Shown here piece after piece: positions 11,647-24,031 of a stretch of DNA of 64,000 nt. Every line of letters begins with the position of its first letter. Positions within the stretch are counted from its first letter, which is position 1. Below the pieces are notes generated by a model, which searched no databases, had not been told where the DNA came from, and saw nothing but the letters and a program-made list of their open reading frames with translations. The position numbers and the translations under genes were made by a program. The stretch is from Turnera subulata (Eukaryota; Streptophyta; Magnoliopsida; Malpighiales; Passifloraceae): the NCBI GenBank assembly GCA_028386065.3, contig JAKUCV010006880.1, positions 68,125-132,124 on the forward strand, in the 5' to 3' direction.

Positions 11647-13252
11647 TGTGAACACCCAAATTTGACCCACGAATTTTCCACAAAGTTTAGGTTTTAAACA
11701 TGTTTGAACTTAGGATTAATGAGATGATTTGATCCTAGGAATAAGGCACGTTAAGGATTTATCTTAGTGGAAACAATGCATTTTAGTAACTTGAGCCTTT
11801 GTATATTGGACTACTAGGATTAATGAGATGATTTAATCTTAGGACAAAATATATAATAAGGTTTATTTACACTAAAATGTGTTTGGGCCTTTTATCTATC
11901 TTTAATCTAATTTTAATGAGATGATTTATCTTTAGATTGGGGATGGGTTTGAGAGCCCAAGTTAATGGATTCTCCAGAATTTGGTTAGCCCATAAATACT
12001 TTACTTGCAGACTGATTTTGGTTCTGATTTTTGTGGAAAATCAGAATCAAATCATCCTTAATATGGTAAATATGTTTTTGGTATGATTTGGGGACTTAAT
12101 GTGTAATCAATCAATTAGGGGATGATTGGGGAGAGAACTAATCAAGAAAAGAGCTGATTCTGGGTAGATTAGGGGTTAATTAGGCGGTAGAATCAAATCA
12201 GGAAGGAATTAAGGGAAATCGGGAGCAAAAAAGGAAAGAACGGGGAAAACGCGGGGTGCCGGGCGGACATAGCGGGATGACCACCGGCCTTGGAGGTCTT
12301 GTCACCCATGACCGCCGGCCATGGCAGACATCCAGCTTATGACCGCCGGCTCTGGCGGTCCTGGCACCCAGATTGCCCGATTTTCCCGATTTTCGCCCCC
12401 GATTTGATTCTATGCGGTTTTGGACCAGATTTTCGGGCATAATATTCACCATTAAGCAGGTCCACGCCCTTAGACTTCCCTGAGCACTATAAATAGGACC
12501 CCTCACACACATTTCAAAGGATTCACACACATTTCAAAGGATCACACACTTTTCTCACATACACACCTATAAGCCTTGAGTGCTTGGAAAAACTCTACTT
12601 CTCCAAGCCTAGAAACACATTCTTTAGGCAGAAACTCTGAAAGATTTTCGTGGAAGGAATTAGCAGCGGTCCAACAAGGAGAGGTCAAGAGAGGATCAAC
12701 CATAGAGCTTAGAAGCAGCAAGAAGGTGGGGGTAGAAATCAACCCATTGCAAGGAGCTAGAGGAGGGCTACAAGAGGTAACACTAAACCCTCTTTTTGAT
12801 TAATCTTTGTTGATTATATGCTGATACTTTTGATGACGTAAGTGGCCGATTTGTGCCATGTTTAGAACTATGTGGCTTTGACCCCAATCACTCGGGTACG
12901 TAGGTAATCTCGGTCTTACAACGGGATGCAAGCCAAATCTTCTTCTTCTCCCTTTCTATTTATTTTCCACAATTTCACACTTGCACAAGGCACACTTACT
13001 TTCTACAACTGCGCAAGGTCTCGAACCAACATGGATGGGTGCCTAACACCTTCCCATCCGTGACGAATCCCCGATCCCATGTCTTTGGTTCGCCATGACC
13101 ATGTAGCCTAAAGGAGTCACATGAAGTTTTTTCCCAAATTTTGCCCTTAAATAAAATTTGGGTAGCGACTCCAATGACATGGGATTGACCCGATGAAGAA
13201 GGTGAAAGGAATAGGTGAATAGGCTCAAGTGATTTTGGGTCGGGTATTCACA
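11647..13252 (+). repeat. 3' LTR of the Tat-like element, 1606 bp
   Basis: The LTR starts TGTGAACACCC after a GAGGGGCATC tract that serves as polypurine-like priming site, and ends CGGGTATTCACA. The termini TGTGAA/TTCACA are inverted. A TATA-like sequence, CTATAAATAGG, at 12487-12497 marks a probable promoter, giving transcript starts shortly before 12530. The right flank begins GTGTC, but the matching left duplication is lost. Confidence 0.85.
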
Positions 13253-14332
13253 GTGTCTATAAGAAGCAGTAATTAAATCAAACCAGCCTAGACGCACAAA
13301 TGTGCAAGATTTTTGCACCGACCCGTCCCCAATATTTTAATTATAACTTAAGCTACAAAGTCCATTTTAGAAGAACTCCATATGTGCAGAAAGCTAAAAG
13401 AATTCTCCAAAACTTTGTAGACGAGCGTAATGTCTAATTCGGTCATCTACAAGCCAGAAATTCACATGCTAGTATCTGGTCAAAAAATGGTAATAGTTCC
13501 AGCTTGCAAATAAAAAATTCTATTTCCATTCAGAGTTAGAACCCCATAACAACCTAAGGATGAATTGAGTATTATAAAAGGACCCCTAGGGTCGACATAA
13601 GGCGGAAGCTGAGTTTAAAGGGCAAAGCTTTGCCAAATTGTATAGGATTTAGGTTACACAGGTTAGGATTTCTACTCTTTTGGATCATCTAGGTGGTGCT
13701 GAATTCTTCATCCAATTCAAAGGATTATTCCCCTCAACCAATCAACGCTTTTCCAGCAGGATTTGAAGATTTAAAGTCACAGAATCACCAATTTCAAAAG
13801 CAAGAGAAATCGACTTCAAGGCAGCAAAGTCGACACCACCAGCAACAACACACCAATACGACTGAATCAACTTTTCTTACACTCTTTTCTTTGTTTTTTT
13901 TATGTTATTTGATTATTTGATGAATTCTCGTGATAAGATGATGTGATTATTCATTTTATGAAGAACTAATTCCTTAATTTAGGATAATGAATGTAGTTTA
14001 TCGTTCCTATGGTTTTATAATTATTTAGACAAGTTTATTGGTCTAATCGTATTTGATTGTTCGAATTATGTTTGGTTGAATTGTTTATCTAATTTTGGTT
14101 TTAATTCTTATTGATGGCGACATGCGAGAGAGCTGATTTGTTGATATGATTAGGCTTAAAAAAACATAGATTAATTAATGTTAAGCGCGAGGCTGATAAT
14201 TTCAACACGTTAATTCCTTATTATTTAAAAATCGATGCATTATTATTGAGTATACTTTTAGATAAGTCCTAATCAATTGAATGCCATCCAAGTCCTTGTC
14301 CCTGTCCCTGTGTAACACGAGGAGACCACTAG
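13253..14332. other. unassigned repeat-like DNA, no gene
   Basis: No coding domain was recognised. A TATA-like TATTATAAAAGG (about 13570) is followed by transcript-leader-like sequence, so it could be part of an LTR or another non-autonomous element. I could not identify its ends. Confidence 0.4.
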
Positions 14333-15007
14333 TCTATTATATATATATAGCAAAGACACTTCTCAAGAGAATGTAGAGAGAAGACACCTGACAATTGAAG
14401 AGCATATAAACAAGATATGTGTTGTATTTATAATTATCTTAGTTATTATTTTATAATTAATTTATTATTTTATATCTTTTTAAAAACAATGATAAGATGT
14501 TGATAAGATCATCTTCTTTGTATTATTATTTTAATTTTTTTTTATAAAAACTGATAAGATGATTTGAATAGCTTCTAACATGTTTTTTTTTTCAGGTCAT
14601 CAACCTTTTCTATTTAAATATATTCTTTTTTTGTAATATTCTTTTTTTTATAATTCATTCTCTATAAAAAAAATACATTTATTTGTAAGTTTTCCTACTA
14701 CACAAGCGTATATTATATCTTCTCGGCAATCATTCAAGGGGTGTAATATTTTCTATTTATATTGATTGTATTTTTTTATATATTTTTATCATTATTTTTC
14801 CTATATTATTTTATGTAACTAATTAAATTATGTTTAAATTTTTGCAAAAAAGTATCAATATTCTGTGCTATTTTTAATATGCTAAATTTTACTACGTTTT
14901 AATTAGTTGTTTTAAAAATAAATAATATTATATAATACAAAAAATTATAATTACAATCAAACCAAACCCAAATTCCAGGCCCGTATATTACACGGGATGT
15001 GTACTAG
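14333..15007 (+). mobile_element. putative non-autonomous Helitron, 675 bp
   Basis: The 3' end has the Helitron hallmarks: a short GC-rich hairpin, CCCGT-ATATTAC-ACGGG (14980-14996), followed 8 bp later by CTAG (15004-15007) and a T in the flank. A 5' TC start is proposed at 14333 (TCTATTATATATATATAGC), but the base before it is G and not the expected A, so the 5' end is tentative. The interior is extremely AT-rich with no Rep/helicase coding. The terminal 14 bp are repeated 32 bp downstream (15028-15041). A related 3' end is at 24032-24060 on the other strand. Confidence 0.55.
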
Positions 15008-15041
15008 TTTTTTTTTTTTGAACATACGATGTGTACTAGTT

Positions 15042-16434
15042 CATAAAAGAGTTGATCACCACTTGAGAATCCTAGTGGACCAATGCCTACAATTTATTCT
15101 TTCAATTTGTAGTCTATTCATTGAAGAGTTGACCACCTCCAGAATTTTCTTTTGGACGAGTGCCTACAATCTAATCTTAAACCTGGACATAAACTTATCA
15201 TTGGACTGAAGATGAAATTCTATATATTATCATCGAGTGACTAAGAATTAGTAAACAATTAATCCATATTGGGAGATTACAATGAGGTACACCCCGAGTC
15301 CAAACCAAAATAGTCCGATAAAATTCCCGATAGAGGATAGGGAAAAAAAAAAAAAAAGGATTAGTAAAAATTTCGAACTTTTCAAGCAAACGGTGGAAGA
15401 AAATTCCAAGAGAAGCCGATGATTGACACAACAAAATGACCGTAGCCAACACAAATCACGAACCGAGTGCCTAGGGAACTGGACTCCTCCTTCACATCCA
15501 CGTTATGGACACGAAACCATGTGACTAATGCGAGGCTAAACTCATATCGTGGCTTGCTTTGAAAGTGAGCCAGTAGCTAAAAGCCATTAAAAAAACCATA
15601 CATTCACACAAACCGATGCCAGATTAGTGTCCCTATGCGCTCAGGAACAGCTGAGCAGAGCAATTCATAACCCAATTTAGTAGAGAAGATGCCCAAATTC
15701 CCTTCCCAAGGACGATGCAGAGCTCCACCGGTGCAACTTTAAGACCCCCCAAAAGAAACTTTAGGACAAGTGTCTTCCACCGCAAGATACAACGGCGAGT
15801 TATATGTATTTGGTGGCAAACTAGCAATAGCAAACTTAACTCAAAGGGTTAGGTTGGGACTAATAGTGTACGAACACAAAAAGCTTAGCCCACCGATTAA
15901 TGGAATCCTTCCAAAAACTCTAGTCCACTCACTGCTCAACACACCAAGAAGACACTTGAATTACAGTCCCGAGGGGTTTTGCAATCCAGCCGCGTAGCTA
16001 AAGAAAAGAGCAGATGTACTTGGACAATGCATATTTCACATGCATGTAAACCCTCTTGCCTAAGTTTATGAGGCAAGCTATTCGTCACCTATGCAATGTT
16101 GGCTCGATGAAACTTTAAACTCTGATTTGGATTTATTAAGCTCGATTAATTCGAGCTCGTTAGGCTTGAAATTTAATCAAGTTTCTACTTCATCCTACCT
16201 AGTAACCTTTTTAACTCAATATTTTATGATTGGACTGCTTTTTTAATTGTTTTCTTGTCTATAAAACTGGTTTATCTGAAGCTGAAACGAGCACATCCTA
16301 CATGAATCTTACCGATTATTTAAATTTTTTAGTCAGACTTTATCAATCTGTATATAAAAACTTGATCAAGTTCGAATTCAAACTTGATATGGTTTCAACT
16401 CAAACTTTAACTCGTTATTTAATTAACTAATTAA
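15042..16434. other. intergenic, no gene seen
   Basis: Short frames here show no recognisable domain or codon pattern. A 21-bp segment at 15874-15894 reappears at the LINE junction at 18210-18230. Confidence 0.5.
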
Positions 16435-16447
16435 GCAAGCTTGAACT

Positions 16448-18234
16448 TTTTTTTTTTGATGCTAACGGAAGTTTTATTTATACACTGGAAAGTAAGTTAC
16501 ATACAGAGTTACAGATATTCATGATAGCATGACAATGTCATGAATGTGCCTGCCAGAATTATTATGAAAGTGAAGTAAACAGAGCAGCATTTGCAAGGAT
16601 ACAATCAAAACTAAGATTTAGAGATGATTACAAATACAGATAGAAAAAACGATGACCAGGATGTCATGGCATAAGAAGGTAGAGTTATGCTTCAAGGTAA
16701 GAGAAATTTCTGCGTTTCCCTTTCCAATTGATGATTGTATTCGCACTGGCAATTACCCCTGAAGCGCTGTAAGGAAAGTCCGGGTGATGGCTCTTAATCC
16801 AAGACGTGGCATGAACCAGGACAATATCGGAGATTCTGTCATGTTCTGTGACTGAATTGTCAAAGATTCGTTTGTTTCTCTCGAGCCAAATAGCCCAAAG
16901 GCCGGCATATCCAATGGTTAACCATAAGGATCTGCTACAGGGGAAGGGAGTTAGAAAGCACCACTGAAGTAGGAAAGCTTCAAGTGTTTCAGGGGAGCAC
17001 CACCTAACCCCCCACCATGCACACAAACTGCACCAGATCTTCCATGAAACTGGACAGGTCAGCAGCAAATGGTCCCTAGTTTCGAGGTGAGAATGGCAGA
17101 GAGGACATATTGAATTGGCAAGGGAGATAATGCCTCGGCGTCTGAGAGAGTCTTTCGTGGGAATGCCGTTATTGAGTGCCATCCAGATCCAGCATTCAAC
17201 TTTGTAAGGTACAAGAGATATCCAGTGATAAGGTTTTGAGCGTCTTAGCCCCAATCTCTTGTATAAGAAGTCCCTGCCATTGCGGACAGAGTAGTTGCCG
17301 TGCTTATCGTCGATCCAAATGCGCATGTCCTCAGTGTCAGGCTTGATATTGACTGCCGCCGCATCTTGCATCATTAGTTGGTAGTCAGAGGATTCCCAGT
17401 CTCTTAATGGTCTCCTCCAAATAGGGGTACAGACAGGTTGGCTATTTATCAGCTCAAGACATGTCGCAACAGAAGAGTATTTGTGCATAGACAAGGAGAA
17501 TAAACGCTGGTATTTGTTGATGAAAGGACCATTACCTGTCCAATTGTCAATCCAGAAGAGGGCCGTGGCGCCGTTGCCAATCTGAATTCTTGAGCCGTCC
17601 CAGAGAGGGTACTGATAAAGTCGATCAGCATAGGCAGAAGACATAGTATTCCTCCAATTAGATGACGCCTTGGAAGAGGTAAATTGGGGGCTGAGAGATG
17701 ATGGTCCTTCCACGCACTTATTTGCAATTAAGGATTTCCAATCTTTGTCGCCACTTTTTGTAAAGCACCAGATCCATTTAAATAATAAGCATTGATTCAT
17801 AATGTGGAGATCAAGGATCCCCAAGCCTCCGAGATGCTTTGGGACAGCAATCTTTCTCCAAGATACATGACAAATTCTTCTTTTCTCATCAGCTCCACCC
17901 CATAAAAAGCATCTCATGGTCTGGATGATTTTCTTGGCAACCGCAACAGGGAGATGAAACAATGACATGTAATAGGTTGGAAGACCACAAAGAACCGATT
18001 TAATAAGAGTTATCCTCCCACCAAGGGATAAATGCTTTCCTTTCCACGATTTCAGTTTGCTCGTGAATTTTTCTAGCACGGGCTTCCAAGCTGAAACCTT
18101 TCTCATATTGGCACCAAGAGGAAATCCAAGGTATTTAAATGGGAGACATTCTGCTCGTACTCTGATCTCATTACTTAGCCCAAGGAATCCAAGGAAATCC
18201 AAGGTATTTACACAAAAAGCTTAGCCCACCAAGA
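16448..18234 (-). mobile_element. 5'-truncated LINE (non-LTR retrotransposon), 1787 bp
   Basis: On the minus strand the insertion ends in a poly(A) tail, seen as the T run at 16448-16458. A 226-bp 3' UTR and the C-terminal half of ORF2 precede it. It is flanked by a perfect 14-bp duplication, AGCAAGCTTGAACT (16434-16447 and 18234-18247), the expected target-site duplication. Endonuclease and the catalytic YxDD part of reverse transcriptase are missing, as usual for aborted target-primed reverse transcription. The 5' side of the insertion contains extra copied fragments. Confidence 0.85.
16685..18202 (-). pseudogene. LINE ORF2 C-terminal half: RT thumb and zf-RVT domain
   Basis: This is an uninterrupted 505-codon frame. 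Residues about 20-175 are the region after the catalytic palm of plant LINE reverse transcriptase, with FKYLGFPLG, LSLGGRITLIKSVL and GGLGILDL motifs. Residues about 310-410 form the zinc-binding zf-RVT domain, with YKVECWIWMALNNGIPTKDSL and CPLCHSHLETRDHLLLTC. In the complete element ORF2 copies RNA at the nick. Here the N-terminal endonuclease and polymerase active site are absent, so the frame cannot act alone even though it is still open, which implies a fairly young insertion. The first methionine is internal to the original protein. Confidence 0.9.
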
Positions 18235-18247
18235 GCAAGCTTGAACT

Positions 18248-19674
18248 ACAAATACTTTACTCTGATCTCATTACATCATATCTCATATATATATATATAT
18301 ATATATATTTCTTAGCATTGGTCCATAAGGAATTTTTACTTTTTTTTTATGATTTGTTTTCCTGAACGTATATCACTATGGATTTACAAGGGAATTAATT
18401 ACTCTTATAATTAGTACCACATGGTTGAATTAAGTCCGGGAGTTTTCCCGTTATTTGGTACGTTATAGCCATCTGATAGCCTGCAAAAAACGATGTGTGA
18501 TATCACTTGGATTTTTATTTACAATTTTAGAAACTATCAATGCAAAGGAACAAGTTCTATTGATACGGCATCTTTAAAATGATTGAAATGAAATCGCATA
18601 AGTACTTCAATTTTTGAATGTATGTATTTATTCCTCACTGCTCGGGAATTAGTTTTAACTTTTAACTTCTTAACAAAATTGACTTTGATTTCTGAGGATT
18701 AGAGGCATCAGGGCATATATAAAGATGATGGCCCAGGAACAAATACTTCTTCGGTGGAAACATGCAAGAAAGAATTCTATGTACTTGGGCGAGACGTATC
18801 TGGGAATAACAAAAAGCATAGCTTTGGGAATAATAAAAAAGTAGATATTTTCATTCTGTTTCAGAATGTGGTGCATCAGTGCAAAATTGAATCTTCTTCA
18901 GGTTTTTGTTTGCCACGTAGTATTGTCAAATTATGTAACCCCTCTACATACCTTACGGATTTCAGATTTCTTATGTGGCGCCTGTTTGCTCCAGCCACGA
19001 CTTCCAAGTTCCAAGTAAGAATAGTATGTAGCTTTCTAGCTAGTCGCAGACTCTTCTGCCTGCCAAACACAAACGAATGCACTTTGATTTGCTCCTCAGT
19101 TTTTTTTTTTTTTTGGAATAATTTCTGGTCCTCAGGTTGGTAGCTCTCCAGCTATCATTAGGATTTAAAAGTTCTATCTTATGTTTGCAGGGTTATTTAT
19201 GTCTGGATAAATCCTTTACCTTATGGTTTATATAAGGTTCACGTATTGCTTTTAGAGTTGATTAAAAGTGAAATTTCTAAAAGTCTTAGTTCTTACTTCT
19301 TAGAGTCAACTAAACAAAGATATTTATTAAAATTTCACTTTTCTGTGTGACTTCTCTTATACTTTCAGGAGCCACCTTAATAGAAGTGTTTTTAAGAGAA
19401 ACAAATTCTCAATTAAAATGGAAAATCCTTTGCTTAAAGAATCCGGACGACCGGATATGACATTGGCCGTCCTTAAACCGCTGTAGGATGCACAATTTAT
19501 ATAAAACATAATTGGGAATATATATTCATTGGTGGTTATAATATGACAGAGTTCATTAACAAGAATATACAGGAGAGAACAAGGAAATATGAAATTCATC
19601 ATATATATACAGTATCAAAAAAATCCTACGTTTTTTGTTTTCCATTTACATATTGCTATCAGTACATCATCTGA
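18248..19674. other. intergenic, no gene seen; (AT)n microsatellite
   Basis: An (AT)n run lies at about 18285-18308. A 17-bp copy of LINE-internal sequence (18158-18174) sits at 18258-18274. No coding or RNA gene evidence was found. The last few hundred bases are the 3' flank of the dioxygenase gene. Confidence 0.5.
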
Positions 19675-21490
19675 TCAATCATCCGAGAAAGCAGGCTTAA
19701 ACCTCTCAAGCCCAACTTTAAATCCAAGCGTACTTAGATCTTCTTGAACTTGTGCTTGGAAATCGCTGTAAGTAAAAGGTCTATACTTGGAACTTCGAAT
19801 CACACTTCCTTCGGCTGGGAAAACAAAGTAGCCGATGGAGAATCGCTCGTCAGACCTGTTAACCTGAACCCTGTGCTTCACACTCTTGTATGCGTCATCG
19901 CTTATAGCCTAGCCATGCAGTTTTTGAAATTATTAATAATAAGATCATTAATATAATAGACGAAAGTAAGGTAATTAGAGTACAATATATGAGTGTATCA
20001 AGTATGGACCTGCATCATATCACCGAGGTTGACAATTAGGGTGTTGGGGATGGGATTAACATGGTGCCAGTTATCCTCCTTGAGGAATTCAAGTCCACCC
20101 ACCAAGTCTTGGCTCAATATGGAAATCACTGAGCTATCAGTGTGTGCAGCCATTCCCATAATTGTCTCGTCGGTAATTGAGCAGTGAGGGTACCGGTACA
20201 GCCGAAGGATTCCTGTGGATTCTGATAGATAACCCTTGCATTGCTCTCGTTCCAGATTGAGGTTAGTGATCATTGCGTCGTAAATTGTTGTGGCCACTCT
20301 AACTAGGTGGAAGTGGTATTCTTCCAGCAAAAGTCTAGAGGAGTAACAGGGAAAAAAAAACATTGTTAAATAGTAAAACTTTTGTTAGGTAATGAAACAT
20401 CTTTGACTTGAACAGAAAAAAGATACTAGTAGAAAATAAAAAGACAAGGATTGGAACATCCTATGGAAGAGTCTGCACCATAATAATGCCAATCACATCA
20501 GTTGTCAACGTTTTACAGACAAACAGGAAACAAGTATATTGTCCCGTCTCTTGTAGTGGTTGGTACTCATTGGGCTGAATTGCAACAAAAATGCAAGTCA
20601 GCCAGTGGGGATTTATTGGATTTTACTTTGTGTTTTTATCTGGTGTCAAGAACTCTGTGGAAATTCAATCATTTAGGACGACTAGCTAAAATCGTACTAT
20701 AGAAAAGTCTGCGCAAATCAAAACAAAAAATGTTACTATTGAAAAAGTATAGTAAGAAAATATGACTGAAAGGTTGCTTTCAACTCTACTTTTTACTACT
20801 GAAAAAAGTTCAATATAGTTGAACTTGAACGTAAAAAGCTATTGACGCTGACCTGGAGGCAAAAACACATGGCCAATAGTTATGAAAAGATATCTAATCA
20901 ATCCAATACGTCTCTTCCATGTCTCTCTTGCTTACTTAAAAAATACTACACAACCTAAAAGGTCCAAAAGGATCAACAAAAAGAGTCCAAACACAGGAAA
21001 AGAAACGAAAAGAACCATTATCATACCTGAAAGAATGGAGCATTGAATTTTCATCTTGAAACAGCTGAGAGAGCTGAGCCAGAGGAAAATTCAAGCCTTC
21101 TACCCAGTTAATGTTAACGTGGCCTGCTGATAAGGCATCCCCGGATCGACTAAGGGCAGGGGTGCCCCAGAAATAGGATACCAGTGGTCCAGAGAACAGA
21201 CTTCGTTTGGCATCGAAAGGAAGAGAGAACACATCTCTGGCATGTTCCTGAAGTCGGGTCAAGAGTGTATGAGGAACTCCATGGTTTACCAAACGGAATA
21301 TGCCCCAATCTTTACATGCCTCGTCAAGCTTCTCCAGGTCCAGGGGCTGGAGGTCTATCAGAGGTACATGGTCGAAGTCTTGGGTTTCTCTGGTGGTATC
21401 GTCAGGAAGGTGGTCAGGATTTTGGGTTTGGGTTGTTGAGGGTTGGTGGCGAAACACAGGAGGGTAGGATTCGGGGCCTACTTCAGACAT
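19675..21490 (-). CDS. 2-oxoglutarate/Fe(II)-dependent dioxygenase, gene A
   Basis: Three exons on the minus strand, 21490-21027, 20334-20010 and 19908-19675, join in phase to 340 codons plus stop. Introns are 692 and 101 bp with GT..AG ends. The N-terminal DIOX_N region (about 40-150) has WGIFRLVNHGVP. The jelly-roll C-terminal domain holds the iron ligands His219, Asp221 (HTDSS) and His275 (VKHRV), and the 2-oxoglutarate anchor Arg285-x-Ser287 (RFS). The family (plant DOXC class) uses Fe(II), O2 and 2-oxoglutarate to oxidise small molecules in the cytosol. Similarity is to the gibberellin 2-oxidase-like branch, but the substrate cannot be told from sequence. A tandem paralogue lies 3.1 kb upstream (24628-27289). 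All catalytic residues are intact and the start is the only ATG before the domain. Confidence 0.88.
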
Positions 21491-24031
21491 GTTTTTTTTG
21501 ATATTTTTTCTTGACAAAACGGATACAGCAATACTGTTCCAGGCATAGTGTACCATACATATATATATGGTTACAGAGTTATTATTATATAATCTTAAAG
21601 TAGGGCCCATCTAGTTAGTTTCCTTTTATTGTACTAAAATCTAATTTTTTTTCTTTATATAAGGGATTAGGGTGCATGTAATTTTTTAATCCAAGGGTTC
21701 TAATTAGATTCACGTTTTGTATTATATCGAGTACCATATATAGGGGACACAAAAGAAAAAAGCATAACATAGTTGATAGATCATATTCAATGAACCAAAA
21801 TATCACAGTAAAAACGTTAGGATAGGTTCTGCGGAAAAAAAAAGAGTTAAAATAGGTTGAATATGGTAATGACAATGAAGAGATGCGATAGATCTTTATT
21901 GAAAGGTCAAGTTAACCAAGTTCAGGAAAATTTTGAGGTTGCAACAAAGATTCAATCGAGTAAGCTCTTACCTCTTTTGCATTTATATTATCTTATTTAT
22001 AAATATGTGTAGAGTAAATATTTCTTCATATCTTCATGATTTGTTCCATAGATATCTTGATGATGCATGCATGATTCGAAAATTGCTAACCACCTAGTAA
22101 CATAAAGAAATTAGCTATTTGAAAGAGGTATTTTCTTGTAAAACCACCTATTTAAAAGAGATAAGATGATGAGAAACAAACCAAAGTAATTTATCCGTTG
22201 AATCCTTCTTCTTCACCATCTAAAATTAAAATTGAGTACTCACTAAAAGAAGTTACATCCACACTTAAAAAAAATAATTGTTTGAAAATTAGGAAAGGAA
22301 GAGAGGGATTCTTAGGATCTAAAGAAAAGGGAGGAGATCTGTTTCAAGGAAGAGAGGGGTTCTTGAGTTAGATTAGTGAAAGTTTGAGGAGGTCTCTTTC
22401 AAAGAAAAGAGGAGTTTTTAGAGTCTGAAAAGATTAGAGGAGGTCTGTTTTCAAACACTGTTACAACAGAAGGGTGGTCTGTTTCAAAGAGAGAAGGATT
22501 TTGGTGATTACCTCCAGAGGCAATGAACAATGAAAAGAGAGCAAGGATAAGTAAAGAGAGAGTAGAAGATATTTTTAGGAGTGTGAAGAGAGCAGATAGA
22601 GCTGAAGCCTATTTAAGGAGGAAGGGAGGCAATTTACAGATAAAATAGAAATAATTTTGTATTTAAAGGAAGTGATAATTCTCTATTAAAAGGAGGTGAG
22701 AAGGTTGTTGGGACTGTGAAGAGAACAAAAGAAATGAAGTCTGTTTTAATAGAGGTGGGTGGCGGTTGATAGATAAAGTAGAGATAGTTTTGTTGTTGAA
22801 GAAAGTGGGGAGATAATTTTTTATTTTCAGGGGAGAGAGGAGGTGGTGTATGACAGTATGAGACTTAAGAAATAATTTTTTTGAAAATAACTTAAGAGAT
22901 AATTACCCCTTAATCACTAATAAATTATTTTTGGTACATCATCTACTAATAGAGTTGTCATTTTAAGAATTTTTTTGTTTTATTTAAATTATGTCTTTCA
23001 AAAGAAAATTAGTCTTACGTATTCTTTTCGAATATATATTCATTTTTTTTATGTCTCCAATTCTGATTAAATGGACGGGCTTTGCCCACCTCTTTCATCC
23101 ATATTAATTTCTTATAATTATCAACTCTTCTTATCTTGTTATCTCACTTTATCTGTTTAAATAAATATTAAAATGTAATTTAATTGATTTTTCCCTACAA
23201 ATTAGAAATTAGTTAGTACAGTGATTTCAATCCTTTTCAACCTAAACATCTTACGCTGGAGGTGGAAGGAGTATCTTTATTGCATAATAACAAGACCTAG
23301 TAGATTTAGTATGCGGCCCAAATCTATCTAGGGAATAAGGATTGCTTCTCACTCCTCGCTGGCACTCAAAGTGCCTTCTCAGGGATTGAATTTCTTCCAA
23401 CCCTTTATAGCATAGTCCCTTTCTCATTAATCTCAATTCTAGTTTGTCTTTTTATAAATGTTAATTTAAGCATTGGTCTTGGTTAACATATATTTTTGGA
23501 TAACTAATATTTTTCTTTAACAAAATATAATTATTTTTTTTACCTCTGAGAAGTAACTATTTGACTTAAATCTTTTTATCAATATACTCTCTCTTCTAGG
23601 CATTCAGTCACTCCACTGATGGGATATGGTTACGGTGAAGAGGAAACATTAGGGCAAGAGTGGCCATGGCACCCTTCAATAAATAAAAAATAATATAATC
23701 TTCTCAATAATAATATAAACAATTATTTATTTATAATTCTTAATTTAGTGTTTACTATCTGCTAATGTGCATAGATTTATATTGATAAAAATAATTAATT
23801 ATATATTAAATTATAATTATTTTTTATGTCCAATAAATTCTTAAAAATTTTATTAGTATTATTGTAACTAAATCACAAATATTTTATTATTTTTTTGTGT
23901 ATCGTTTAAGCCCATCACCAGTGGTTACAATAATGCTATATGGGTACATCCCTTTAGAGAAATATTTATGCTACAGCATATCACAATTAACGCAGAGAAT
24001 ATATTTACAAAGAATAAACATATATGACAAA
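21491..24031. other. intergenic, purine-rich repeat-like DNA
   Basis: From about 22300 to 22870 there are degenerate units of the form GGAGGTCTGTTTCAAAGAGAG. Sequence at about 22850-23130 resembles 26390-26600 in intron 1 of the next dioxygenase gene. No gene was found. A TATATATA stretch at about 21557-21566 may be the TATA box of gene A. Confidence 0.5.

Larger units (their letters stand above)
6064..13252 (+). mobile_element. gag-only Tat/Ogre-like LTR retrotransposon (TR-GAG type)
   Basis: The element is bounded by a truncated 5' LTR (6064-6749) and a complete 3' LTR (11647-13252). It has a Tat/Ogre-style primer-binding site, a gypsy-type gag (7610-8748) and about 2.9 kb of non-coding internal DNA. 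No protease, reverse transcriptase, RNase H or integrase motif was found in the 4.9-kb interior. This organisation matches non-autonomous terminal-repeat elements that keep only gag. The missing 5' part of the first LTR was displaced by the copia insertion at 6063/6064. The 686 bp shared by both LTRs differ at about 30 positions by eye (4-5%), mostly transitions. Confidence 0.85.

Noticed and set aside
18754..19143. 129-codon plus-strand frame
   Set aside because: No domain, low-complexity Phe/Trp end from a T run; no splice or promoter evidence.
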